Assembly: GCA_946405575.1 (NCBI GenBank)
Contig: CAMJHP010000001.1
Coordinates: 62,001 to 126,000 of the forward strand
Direction of reading: 5' to 3'
Length of the DNA: 64,000 bases
DNA from: an uncultured Bacteroidales bacterium
Lineage (GTDB): Bacteria; Bacteroidota; Bacteroidia; Bacteroidales; F082
The position numbers and the translations under genes are program-made. The notes under the pieces are model-generated. The model was not told the DNA's origin and did no database searches. It was given only the letters and a program-made list of their open reading frames with translations. This document shows positions 8,551 through 17,213 of the stretch, one piece after another (position 1 is the first letter of the stretch; the number at the start of each line of letters is the position of its first letter).

Positions 8551-10956
8551 ATGAAACCTCATTTTTCTTGCCGATGGCTCATCATCGGCTTCGTGTTGGC
8601 TTGTTTACCAACACACGCACAGAAACACACCATCAGCGGTTATGTGATGGATGCCGCCAGCAAGGAAACCCTCATCGGGGCGACTGTTTTCGACAAAAAC
8701 TCAGGCAAGGGCTGCGCTACCAACAACTATGGATTCTACACCCTCACCTTGAACCAAGGCGAAGTGGATTTGCAGGTTTCCTACGTGGGCTATTTGCAAC
8801 AAGACAAGCTCCTCAGCCTGAAGGAAAACCTGAACCTCAACTTTATGCTCGAAACCAACACCACTTTGGACGAAGTGGTGATTGAAGGCACCCGCGCCAC
8901 GGTGAGTGCCCGAAGCCCACAAATGAGCGTGGTGGAACTGCCCGTGCAACAAATCAAGAGCATCCCAACACTTTTTGGCGAAACCGATGTACTGAAAGCC
9001 ATCCAGTTGCTGCCTGGCGTACAGAATGGCTCGGAAGGTTCGGCAGGTATGTATGTGCGCGGCGGCGGCCCTGACGAGAATTTGTTGCTGCTTGACGGCG
9101 TCCCCGTCTACAATGTCAACCATATGCTCGGCTTCTTCTCCGTCTTCAACCCTGACGCTTTGAAGAATGTCACCTTGTATAAAGGAAGCTTTCCTGCGCA
9201 TTTTGGTGGCCGCCTCTCATCGGTGGTCGACATTCGTATGAAGGAAGGCGATATGCAAAAGTACCACGGCAACGCCAGCATCGGCCTGATTTCCTCAAAG
9301 TTCAACTTTGAAGGCCCGATTGTGAAAGATAAATTGTCGTTCAACCTGTCATACCGCCGTACCTACGGCGACCTGCTCATCAAGCCCGCCCTATGGATTG
9401 CTTCGTGGAGCACACCTGAAATCAGCAAGCTGAGCGTAGGTTATTATTTCTACGACTTCAACGCCAAACTCAACTGGAAGATTTCGGACAAGGACCGACT
9501 TTATCTGAGTTTCTACACGGGCGATGATGCCATCTATTTCGGTGTGAAAAACAAGGACTTCGTGTCGGACAGCACACAATACACGCATCGTATCAAGTTG
9601 AACTGGAAATGGGGCAACAAAGTGGCCGCCTTGCGCTGGAATCATGTCGTTTCGCAAAAGCTTTTCATGGACGCTTCTGTCAATTATACGCAATACCGCC
9701 ACAACCTCGGTATGGACTTGATTGAGGAGGACACCTATCTCCCGACCAACACCTTGATGAAAAACGATTTCAATATGGTCTATAAATCAGGCATCAACGA
9801 CCTGACGGCCAAAGTCGATTTCGATTACTCGCCTTTGCCCAATCACGAAATCCGTTTTGGTGGCAACTACACCTACCACTTATTCCGCCCCGAGGTGCAG
9901 TCGATGAAATATGCACAAGACAACTTCGCCGTCGACACCGTTATAGGTTCTTCCAACATTTACGCCCACGAAACCGCCATTTATGCCGAGGACAACATAA
10001 CCTTGGGCGACATCTTCCGCGTGAATTTGGGCGCACATTATTCGACCTTCACTGTTGAAAGCAAGACCTATCAAAGTGTGCAGCCACGTTTGAGCACCAG
10101 TGTGATGCTGGCCTCCAATTTCTCGCTCAAGGCGGGCTATGCCTATATGACACAATACGTTCACCTGCTTTCGAACAGCAGCCTCAGCCTGCCCACCGAC
10201 CTTTGGGTTCCGGTCACGGCTAAAATCGTCCCAATGAACGCTCACCAATGGTCGGCCGGAGCATTCTATGAGTTGCCGCGCCTGTTCGATATCTCGCTTG
10301 AAGGCTACTACAAGACCATGGACAACTTGCTGGAATATAAGGATGGTGCTTCGTTTTTCGGCTCCTCGGAGCGTTGGGACGAGAAAGTTTGTATGGGCAA
10401 AGGCTGGGCCTACGGTGTGGAGTTTCTCGTGCAACGCAGCTTTGGCAAGACCACGGGCTGGATTGGCTACACTTGGGCACACTCGAAGCGGCAGTTTGAC
10501 CGTGAAGGCATGGTTATCAACAATGGAAAAGTTTTTCCAGCCAAATATGACCGCCGTCACGACATCAGCATTACTGTGCAGCACAAGTTCAGCGACCGAT
10601 TCGATCTCAGTGGCACTTGGGTCTTCAGCAGCGGCAATTGCGGCACCCTCGGCACGCAGCTTTATGAAGGTTTCCATAACGAATGGGGGGTGCCGACCAT
10701 ACAAGCCTTGGAACGCAACAACTTTCGCTTGGGCAACTACCACCGCCTCGACTTAGGTGCCAATTTCCACATTCCTTTTGAATATGGAACTAGCACCATC
10801 AATGTCAGCGTGTACAATATCTATAACCACAACAATCCCTTCCTCGTTTATTCAGTTTATGTTTACGATGAAGCTACACTACAGCCCGAAAAAAAGCTGA
10901 TGCAAGTCAGTATTTTCCCCATCATTCCTTCAGTCAGTTTCAGTTATAAGTTTTAG
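8551..10956 (+). CDS. TonB-dependent receptor with carboxypeptidase-like regulatory domain
   Basis: TISGYVMDAASKETLIGATVF, plug LLPGVQNGSEGSAGMYVRGGGPDENLLLLDGVPVYN, C-terminal SVSFSYKF. Confidence 0.95.
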   Translation: MKPHFSCRWLIIGFVLACLPTHAQKHTISGYVMDAASKETLIGATVFDKNSGKGCATNNYGFYTLTLNQGEVDLQVSYVGYLQQDKLLSLKENLNLNFMLETNTTLDEVVIEGTRATVSARSPQMSVVELPVQQIKSIPTLFGETDVLKAIQLLPGVQNGSEGSAGMYVRGGGPDENLLLLDGVPVYNVNHMLGFFSVFNPDALKNVTLYKGSFPAHFGGRLSSVVDIRMKEGDMQKYHGNASIGLISSKFNFEGPIVKDKLSFNLSYRRTYGDLLIKPALWIASWSTPEISKLSVGYYFYDFNAKLNWKISDKDRLYLSFYTGDDAIYFGVKNKDFVSDSTQYTHRIKLNWKWGNKVAALRWNHVVSQKLFMDASVNYTQYRHNLGMDLIEEDTYLPTNTLMKNDFNMVYKSGINDLTAKVDFDYSPLPNHEIRFGGNYTYHLFRPEVQSMKYAQDNFAVDTVIGSSNIYAHETAIYAEDNITLGDIFRVNLGAHYSTFTVESKTYQSVQPRLSTSVMLASNFSLKAGYAYMTQYVHLLSNSSLSLPTDLWVPVTAKIVPMNAHQWSAGAFYELPRLFDISLEGYYKTMDNLLEYKDGASFFGSSERWDEKVCMGKGWAYGVEFLVQRSFGKTTGWIGYTWAHSKRQFDREGMVINNGKVFPAKYDRRHDISITVQHKFSDRFDLSGTWVFSSGNCGTLGTQLYEGFHNEWGVPTIQALERNNFRLGNYHRLDLGANFHIPFEYGTSTINVSVYNIYNHNNPFLVYSVYVYDEATLQPEKKLMQVSIFPIIPSVSFSYKF

Positions 10957-10959
10957 GCC

Positions 10960-11988
10960 ATGAAAAACACTATCTTAATTCTTATCGCAACCTCATTACT
11001 ACTCACCTCTTGCGAAAAGGAAATCGAGTTCAAGGGCGAACAAACGGGTTCCAGATTGGTCGTCAACAGCATTGTGGAAACGGGACAACCCGTCAAAGCA
11101 CGTATCAGCAAGAGTGTCTTTTTTTTGGATAATGAGCAGAACACAGATGCACCCGCCGACCTTGTGGCAACGCTTTATGTGAACGGCAACCTGATAGGCC
11201 AAATGACGCCAAAAACCGATACCGTTTGGGATCCTGTTTATTATTGGACTTTGGAACCCAGCTATTACCTATGGGAGACCTACAAATATCCCTACATCCC
11301 TGCTGTGGGTGACGTGGTAAAAATCACGGCTTCCGCCAATGGTTTCGACGATGTGGTCGGCTCAACGGATGCACTGCCCGACTTCCCGAATTGCCGAATC
11401 AAGGACATTCGGTTGACGGAGAGCGAGTCGTGGCCAGTTTCAGACGATCCAATCGATACCTTGGATTGGCATCATAACGACACCTACGAATTGTCTCTTG
11501 AAATCACGGATTTGCATCCTGGCACGACCAACTTCTACAGACTGAGCATCGACGAAAGTCACCATTTCTTTGAAGACTACGACCCTTATCAGAACTTTTG
11601 CACCGCATTTATAAAAGAATACTCCGACCCGATTTTTGGGACATCTTCGCTCACAAGCGTCGACCTGATTGAGTACCAGATGGACGAACCTAACGGCACC
11701 TTCACCGACCAGCTTTTCGACGGACGAACCTACACTATCAAGTTGCCCATCTGTTTCCATTACACCAAAAACGGCGACTTCGAATCAGGCCCTTGCCGCG
11801 TGGCGGTCTATGTGGAACACCTCACCAAGGACTATTACAAATACCTGAACACCTGCCAGCAAGGCGATGAGGTCGACCAATTTTTTGCCGAACCCATTCA
11901 GACGCATACCAACGTAAACGGTGGCTACGGCATCGTGGGCGGAAGAACAATGGATACCTTGTGGTTTGCCTTGGAGTTGTCGGAATAA
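10960..11988 (+). CDS. DUF4249 family lipoprotein
   Basis: lipobox LLTSCEKEIEF, position directly after TonB receptor, typical length and architecture. Confidence 0.85.
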   Translation: MKNTILILIATSLLLTSCEKEIEFKGEQTGSRLVVNSIVETGQPVKARISKSVFFLDNEQNTDAPADLVATLYVNGNLIGQMTPKTDTVWDPVYYWTLEPSYYLWETYKYPYIPAVGDVVKITASANGFDDVVGSTDALPDFPNCRIKDIRLTESESWPVSDDPIDTLDWHHNDTYELSLEITDLHPGTTNFYRLSIDESHHFFEDYDPYQNFCTAFIKEYSDPIFGTSSLTSVDLIEYQMDEPNGTFTDQLFDGRTYTIKLPICFHYTKNGDFESGPCRVAVYVEHLTKDYYKYLNTCQQGDEVDQFFAEPIQTHTNVNGGYGIVGGRTMDTLWFALELSE

Positions 11989-11992
11989 AACA

Positions 11993-12022
11993 TGTAGGGC
12001 TGTCACATGTGGCAGCCCTACA
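11993..12022. repeat. 30-bp near-perfect palindrome (family C, copy 1), possible bidirectional terminator
   Basis: TGTAGGGCTGTCACATGTGGCAGCCCTACA between convergent genes. Confidence 0.75.
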
Positions 12023-12042
12023 AGGATTCGCAAAAAATCAAA

Positions 12043-12663
12043 TTATTTCACCGTCGCAGCCCATCGCTCGATGTCGGCCTTGTTGATGCTGTTGAGCAAC
12101 TTGCCTTCGCCAAACTTGTAGTTCGGATAGGCGGTTTGCAGGTCTTCACAAGCCTTCTTGATGTTGCTACCACCCGAGGTGGCGAAAGGCACGATGGTCT
12201 TGCCCGTGAAATCGTTGGCCTCGATAAAGGTGTTGATGATGGTCGGGGCGGTGTACCACCAGATGGGGAAGCCCACATAGACCACCTCATATTGGTCGAG
12301 GTTCTCAACCTTGCCGCCATCCTTAATGGCTGGACGCGAGTTCTTGTCGTTCATCTCAATAGTCGAGCGTGATTGTTTGTCGCGCCAATCAAGGTCGGCA
12401 TCGGTGTAGAGCTGTTCGGGGGTGATTTCAAAAAGGTCGGCACCGATGATGTCGGCCACTTGTTTTGCGGCATTGCGGGTGACACCCGAAGCCGAGAAGT
12501 AGGTAACTAATGCTTTCATGTTTGTTTCTTGTTGGGTTTGTTCAGTTTCGGTCGCTGAGCCCTGCGCTTGTTGAAGGGCGTCATTTTGTTCCGTTTTCTT
12601 GTTTTGGGCGTTGCTGCAGCCGACGAGTGCTGCGAGCACCATGATGAATGCAAATTTCTTCAT
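12043..12663 (-). CDS. flavodoxin-like protein with N-terminal lipoprotein signal
   Basis: MKKFAFIMVLAALVGCSNAQ signal/lipobox followed by MKALVTYFSASGVTRNAAKQVA and VYVGFPIWWYTAPTIINTFIE. Confidence 0.85.
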   Translation of the reverse strand: MKKFAFIMVLAALVGCSNAQNKKTEQNDALQQAQGSATETEQTQQETNMKALVTYFSASGVTRNAAKQVADIIGADLFEITPEQLYTDADLDWRDKQSRSTIEMNDKNSRPAIKDGGKVENLDQYEVVYVGFPIWWYTAPTIINTFIEANDFTGKTIVPFATSGGSNIKKACEDLQTAYPNYKFGEGKLLNSINKADIERWAATVK

Positions 12664-12830
12664 TGTTGATAACATTTTTGGTATTAATTGAAGTTGCAAA
12701 ATTAATAAAATTGGAATTGCGAACGGTTTTTTTGTAATTTTGCGGTTGGATTGCCAAAGAAAATGCAATTCCACCTCATACCAATCCCACAATTAAACAA
12801 TTAAACAACCAACAATTAAACATATCTATT

Positions 12831-13355
12831 ATGGACTTAACCAACATCTTAGGCACGCTTACAGGCAATGATGCCATCGGTGCCATTTCACAAAACCTCA
12901 AGATTGACCAAAATCAAGTGTCATCTGTTATCACCAACGCATTGCCCTCACTGCTGGGTGCCATGCAAAAGAATGCTTCCACACCTGGCGGTGCCGAGGC
13001 CTTGGCCAAAGCTCTTGGCGACCATGCAGGCAACGCAGGCAATATCATCAACAACCTTAAAGGTGCCGACCTTGTCGATGGCTCCAAAATTCTGGGTCAT
13101 ATCTTTGGTGGCGACCTGTCATCCGTATTAAGTGGCATCTCCAAGCAAACGGGAGTGTCTTCTAACGCAGTAGGCAACATCCTTTCATCCATCGCTCCCA
13201 GCCTGCTCGCTCTCCTTGGCAAGCAGAACGGCAATTCTGGTGCAACTGGTTTGGGCGGCTTACTCGGTGCTCTCCTTGGTGGCGGCTCACAAAACCAAAG
13301 CACTGGCGGCCTTGGCAGTATCTTAGGCGGCTTAGGCAGCATCTTTGGGAAGTAG
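12831..13355 (+). CDS. DUF937 domain protein
   Basis: LGTLTGNDAIGAISQNLKIDQNQVSSVITNALPSLLGAMQKNA; Gly-rich C-terminus. Confidence 0.8.
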   Translation: MDLTNILGTLTGNDAIGAISQNLKIDQNQVSSVITNALPSLLGAMQKNASTPGGAEALAKALGDHAGNAGNIINNLKGADLVDGSKILGHIFGGDLSSVLSGISKQTGVSSNAVGNILSSIAPSLLALLGKQNGNSGATGLGGLLGALLGGGSQNQSTGGLGSILGGLGSIFGK

Positions 13356-13425
13356 CAAACCCTATTTGAAAAGACGTTCTTCCACTGCACACCCACCTTG
13401 CAGATTTGACTAATACCTTGTAATT

Positions 13426-14622
13426 ATGAAAAATGATTCATCATTATGCAAAAAAGCAGCATACGTTGTTTTATCCATTCTTTTTCTGGGAGTTATGGGG
13501 ATTCAGCATCTGAATGCACAAGACATTTTCTCCGTAGGAGATTTTTATTATCAAATCAATGATGACGGTGTTTCTGCAACGCTTATCAGCCATATTGACG
13601 GCCCGGCAGCGACTGGTGAGTTAAGCATCCCGACAACCATCAGTTATAATGGAAACAACTATGCTGTGACAAGGATTGGAAAAAACGCATTCATTTCGTG
13701 CGGAAACCTAACAGGTCTCTTGACCATTCCAAATTCCGTGACCTGTCTTGGTGAAAACGCATTCTTGGGTTGCAGTGGATTGACAGAATTAGACTTGGGA
13801 GATGCCTTGGATACCATTGGGTCTGCGGCATTTTATGGCTGCAAAGGTTTGACCGGCTCCCTGACTATCCCCAATTCGGTAAAATCCATGGAAACTGCGG
13901 CATTTTATGGCTGCACTGGTTTTACCGGTGCACTGACTATCGGTAATGGTTTGGAACGTATCGAAAAGGCGGCGTTTTATAGGTGCAGCGGTTTTTCCAG
14001 TTTGGATCTCGGCGATGCAGTGACATCCATCGGCACTTCTGCCTTTTGGGGTTGCAAAGGTTTCTCAGGTTCCCTGACCATCCCAAATTCCGTGAGCAGT
14101 ATTGAGCCTAATGCGTTCAACAACTGTAGCGGTTTTACAGGCACATTAACTCTTGGAAACGCATTGCAAAGCATTGGTGGAATGGCATTCTATCATTGCA
14201 GCGGGTTTACTGAAGTCATTACTTTGGCCACAGAACCACCGGTATTCACATTTGAAGATGTGTTTGAAGGATTCAACTGCACAACGCTCACCGTACCTTG
14301 TCACTGCATCCCTGCATACCAAAACTCGGATTGGAATGGCTATTTCACCACAATCATCGACGATTGCAATAATGTACCGGAACTTGATGAAAACATGGCA
14401 GCCGTTTATCCCAATCCGACCAGCGGAACAATTCAAATTGAGGCTGAAAATATCGAAGCCATCAGCATATACAATATGTTGGGTGAAAAGTTGATTGAAA
14501 CTTCAACAAGTGGAAACAACTTCGAGTATGATTTTAGTCCTCATAAGGTAGGCATTTATATTGTCAAAATCCAAACTAAGAAAGGGATTTTGACAAAACG
14601 GGTTATGGTAAAAGACAAATGA
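13426..14622 (+). CDS. BspA-like leucine-rich repeat (LRR_5) protein with T9SS-type C-terminal domain
   Basis: repeats of GSLTIPNSVKSMETAAFYGCTGFTGALTIGNGLERIEKAAFYRCSGF; C-term VYPNPTSGTIQIE...GIYIVKIQTKKGILTKRVMVK. Confidence 0.92.
   Translation: MKNDSSLCKKAAYVVLSILFLGVMGIQHLNAQDIFSVGDFYYQINDDGVSATLISHIDGPAATGELSIPTTISYNGNNYAVTRIGKNAFISCGNLTGLLTIPNSVTCLGENAFLGCSGLTELDLGDALDTIGSAAFYGCKGLTGSLTIPNSVKSMETAAFYGCTGFTGALTIGNGLERIEKAAFYRCSGFSSLDLGDAVTSIGTSAFWGCKGFSGSLTIPNSVSSIEPNAFNNCSGFTGTLTLGNALQSIGGMAFYHCSGFTEVITLATEPPVFTFEDVFEGFNCTTLTVPCHCIPAYQNSDWNGYFTTIIDDCNNVPELDENMAAVYPNPTSGTIQIEAENIEAISIYNMLGEKLIETSTSGNNFEYDFSPHKVGIYIVKIQTKKGILTKRVMVKDK
13700..14215 (+). repeat. tandem ~69-bp (23-aa) leucine-rich repeats
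   Basis: repeated ...AFYGCxGFTGxLTIxNxVxSIExx... units in the translation. Confidence 0.8.
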
Positions 14623-14649
14623 AAAAAGGCGGCTTAGCCGCCTTTTTTC
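14622..14649. terminator. bidirectional intrinsic terminator
   Basis: aaaaaaggcggcttagccgccttttttc between convergent genes, overlapping both stop codons. Confidence 0.9.
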
Positions 14650-16783
14650 ATTCTACTATTGTCATCTCGTCAATCAAATGTCCCGCTCCTGCGAATTTGT
14701 CGATGATGAAGAGCACATAGCGGATGTCGACGCTGATGTTGCGGCAGATGTCAGGGTCGTAGATGAGGTCGCTCATCGTGCCTTCCCAACAACGGTCGAA
14801 GTTGAGGCCGAGGAGCTGGCCTTCGGCGTTTAAAATGGGGCTGCCTGAGTTGCCTCCCGTGGTGTGTACGCTGGCAGTGAAAGCCACATGCATGGTGCCG
14901 TCCTTGTCGGCATAACGGCCGTAGTCCTTATTATTATACAGCTGCTTCAGGCGCGGTTCCACCACATAGTCGTAGATGTCGGGGTTCTCCTTCTGCATAA
15001 TGCCTTCGAGCGTAGTAAAGTGGCGGTAGGTCTTGCCGTCCTGAGGCTTGAAACCTTCCACTTTACCGTAAGTGACACGCAAAGTGAAGTTGGCATCGGG
15101 GAAGAACCGTTTCTCGGGCTGCATCTCCATCTGGCCTTTCATGTAGATGCGGCGCAGACGGTCGTTGTCTTTGGTGATGCTTGAAATGTGGTCGTATACA
15201 TTGTCGCGATAAAAACCGATCAAGCTCTGATAGACCTTCAGCGCGGGGTCGTTGGCCAATTTCTTGGCATCCTTCAACTTGAAATTGTCCAGCAATGCAT
15301 TCACTTTAGCCTCATCAGTAAACATCGACTTGTCGAAGAGCTTGCCAACAAACTCGTTCACATCCTTGATGTCGTTGAGGAAAGCAGGACGGAAGTCAGC
15401 GGGCTGGGCCTTCAGGTATTCGCTGAGTGCCATGACAGCCACCTCACGGTCGATGGGCTCATAATAGTCCTTGAAGAAAGTGGCAGTGGTACCTTTCAAC
15501 TGGTTCAACATACGGTCGATGTCTTCCTGTGGGGTGACTTTAGTTACCTCAGAAAGTCGGGCGAAACGTCCTGCAAAACTGACCAACTCGATGCGCATTC
15601 CTGCCTCGACCATATAGGTGTAGGCCAGTTCATAAGGTTCCAATTCCTTATAGTTTTTCTTGAAATACTTCAGCAAGTCGATGTACATATAACGGTTGCG
15701 AGCACCCAAGGCCCATTCCTGGAAGTCCTTCTCAAAGGCTTGTTTCTTCTCCACGCCACGGAAGTGGTTGATGCCTTCGGTCACGCCCATCCATTTCTTC
15801 CAACCGTTGCCAAGGCCCGCATGTTTGGAGGCATATTGGATACGCACTTTGGGGTCTTGTTCCTGATATTTGTTGTAGATGTCAAGCACCTTACCACGCA
15901 GGTCAACGGTGATGGGGTCGATAAGATTGGCTTCCTGGTCCACAGCAACGGAAGGCAAATATTCGTTAGTGCGAGCAGGATAGCCGAACACGAAGGCGAA
16001 GTCGCCTTCCTCGGCACCTTTCAAAGAAATGTCCAAGTGTTTGGCAGGCTTGTAAGGCACGTTGTCCTTGTCGTAAACAGCTGGATGGCCGTCTTTATCA
16101 GCGTAGACACGGAAGATGCTGAAGTCGCCGGTGTGACGGGGCCAGACCCAGTTGTCGGTGTCGCCGCCAAACTTGCCGATGTTGCTCGGCGGACAACCCA
16201 CAAGGCGCACGTCGGTGTAAACCTCGTTGAGTAGCAAGTAATACTCGTTGCCCAAGAAGAACGGCTTGATGCTGACCTTATAGGTGGTTTCTTTCTCAAC
16301 TTGGGCGATGAGCTTTTTTATGTTCTCATCAGTTTTGGCCTGACGTTCGTTTTCAGGCATATCGGGTGTGATGCCAAGCAACACTTTTTCAGTCACGTCG
16401 CGCATCTCGCGGAGGAAGGTGACGCTGAGGCCAGGGCAAGGCAGTTCCTCGCCACGGTTCATTGCCCAAAAGCCGTTGGTGAGATAGTCGTGCTCCACCG
16501 AGCTGTGCTTTTGGATATAGTCGTAGCCACAATGGTGGTTGGTGAGCAACAGGCCATAGTCGCTGACGATTTCGCCGGTGCAGCCGCCGCCAAAGAGCAC
16601 AATGGCATCTTTCAAACTGCTGTGGTTGATGCTGTAGATGTCTTCAGCAGTGATTTTCATACCCATTTCCTGCATTTCTTTCTCGTTGTATTGCAGTAAC
16701 ATGGGAATCCACATACCTTCGCCTGCGAAAAGCAAGGCTGGGAAAAGGACCAAGATGGTCAACAGAAATGAATAACGTTTCAT
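14648..16783 (-). CDS. dpp11: S46 family dipeptidyl peptidase, DPP11-like (acidic P1 specificity predicted)
   Basis: catalytic TGGNSGSPILNAEGQLLGLNFDR: the residue 18 after catalytic Ser is Arg (Arg673-equivalent of DPP11); LTNHHCGYDYIQ. Confidence 0.88.
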   Translation of the reverse strand: MKRYSFLLTILVLFPALLFAGEGMWIPMLLQYNEKEMQEMGMKITAEDIYSINHSSLKDAIVLFGGGCTGEIVSDYGLLLTNHHCGYDYIQKHSSVEHDYLTNGFWAMNRGEELPCPGLSVTFLREMRDVTEKVLLGITPDMPENERQAKTDENIKKLIAQVEKETTYKVSIKPFFLGNEYYLLLNEVYTDVRLVGCPPSNIGKFGGDTDNWVWPRHTGDFSIFRVYADKDGHPAVYDKDNVPYKPAKHLDISLKGAEEGDFAFVFGYPARTNEYLPSVAVDQEANLIDPITVDLRGKVLDIYNKYQEQDPKVRIQYASKHAGLGNGWKKWMGVTEGINHFRGVEKKQAFEKDFQEWALGARNRYMYIDLLKYFKKNYKELEPYELAYTYMVEAGMRIELVSFAGRFARLSEVTKVTPQEDIDRMLNQLKGTTATFFKDYYEPIDREVAVMALSEYLKAQPADFRPAFLNDIKDVNEFVGKLFDKSMFTDEAKVNALLDNFKLKDAKKLANDPALKVYQSLIGFYRDNVYDHISSITKDNDRLRRIYMKGQMEMQPEKRFFPDANFTLRVTYGKVEGFKPQDGKTYRHFTTLEGIMQKENPDIYDYVVEPRLKQLYNNKDYGRYADKDGTMHVAFTASVHTTGGNSGSPILNAEGQLLGLNFDRCWEGTMSDLIYDPDICRNISVDIRYVLFIIDKFAGAGHLIDEMTIVE

Positions 16784-16825
16784 AACAGTAATTATTGATG
16801 TTGCAAAGATATAGTTTTTTGTGTT

Positions 16826-17131
16826 CTACACGCAATCCCAAAAATAAAAGAAACTCACCACACGACAAAACAACTCACGATACCAAACCTGCTTCAGCTC
16901 AAGGTCGACGTCTTTAGTGCGACTTCGGAAGATATGAATCCTATAGAAGAAATTATGCGACCGCCACTCGCGAACCTGCGACTCAATATCGCGCTGATTA
17001 ACGGCCATCTCAGGTGCCGATGCTTCACGCAAACTTTCCAAATAGGCACGCATATCGGCCTTGCTTTTCACCATGCACGAATCCATAATGTGCGTATTAG
17101 TCGGGGTCACTATGGCATTGTCGATTTGCAT
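16826..17131 (-). CDS. small conserved-looking hypothetical protein
   Basis: 101-aa ORF with no competing frame in a gap between two minus-strand genes; WRSHNFFYRIHIFRSRTKDVDLE. Confidence 0.5.
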   Translation of the reverse strand: MQIDNAIVTPTNTHIMDSCMVKSKADMRAYLESLREASAPEMAVNQRDIESQVREWRSHNFFYRIHIFRSRTKDVDLELKQVWYRELFCRVVSFFYFWDCV

Positions 17132-17149
17132 ATTTTATTTGGTATCGCA

Positions 17150-17213
17150 GGTCGTGGAGCCTGCCGAAACGCCGTCTTTATTCAGTCGGCACTTCGACGG
17201 GTTCATGGAACTT
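17150..17213. repeat. degenerate inverted repeat (family B-like)
   Basis: ggtcgtggagcctgccgaaacgcc ... ggcacttcgacgggttcatgg imperfect inverted arms. Confidence 0.4.

Noticed and set aside
9880-10743. 287-aa antisense ORF within the TonB receptor gene
   Set aside because: Completely inside a well-supported CDS; the translation lacks domain signatures.
12007-12372. 121-aa plus-strand ORF over the flavodoxin gene
   Set aside because: Antisense to the flavodoxin motifs and beginning inside the palindromic terminator-like repeat.
13700-14215. Regularly spaced repeats considered as a CRISPR-like array
   Set aside because: Repeats are in frame, ~69 bp, and encode LRR_5 units; no spacers. No CRISPR array was seen anywhere in the window.
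15188-16234. 348-aa antisense ORF inside the DPP11-like gene
   Set aside because: Mirror of codon bias on the opposite strand; the sense-strand S46 motifs are unambiguous.
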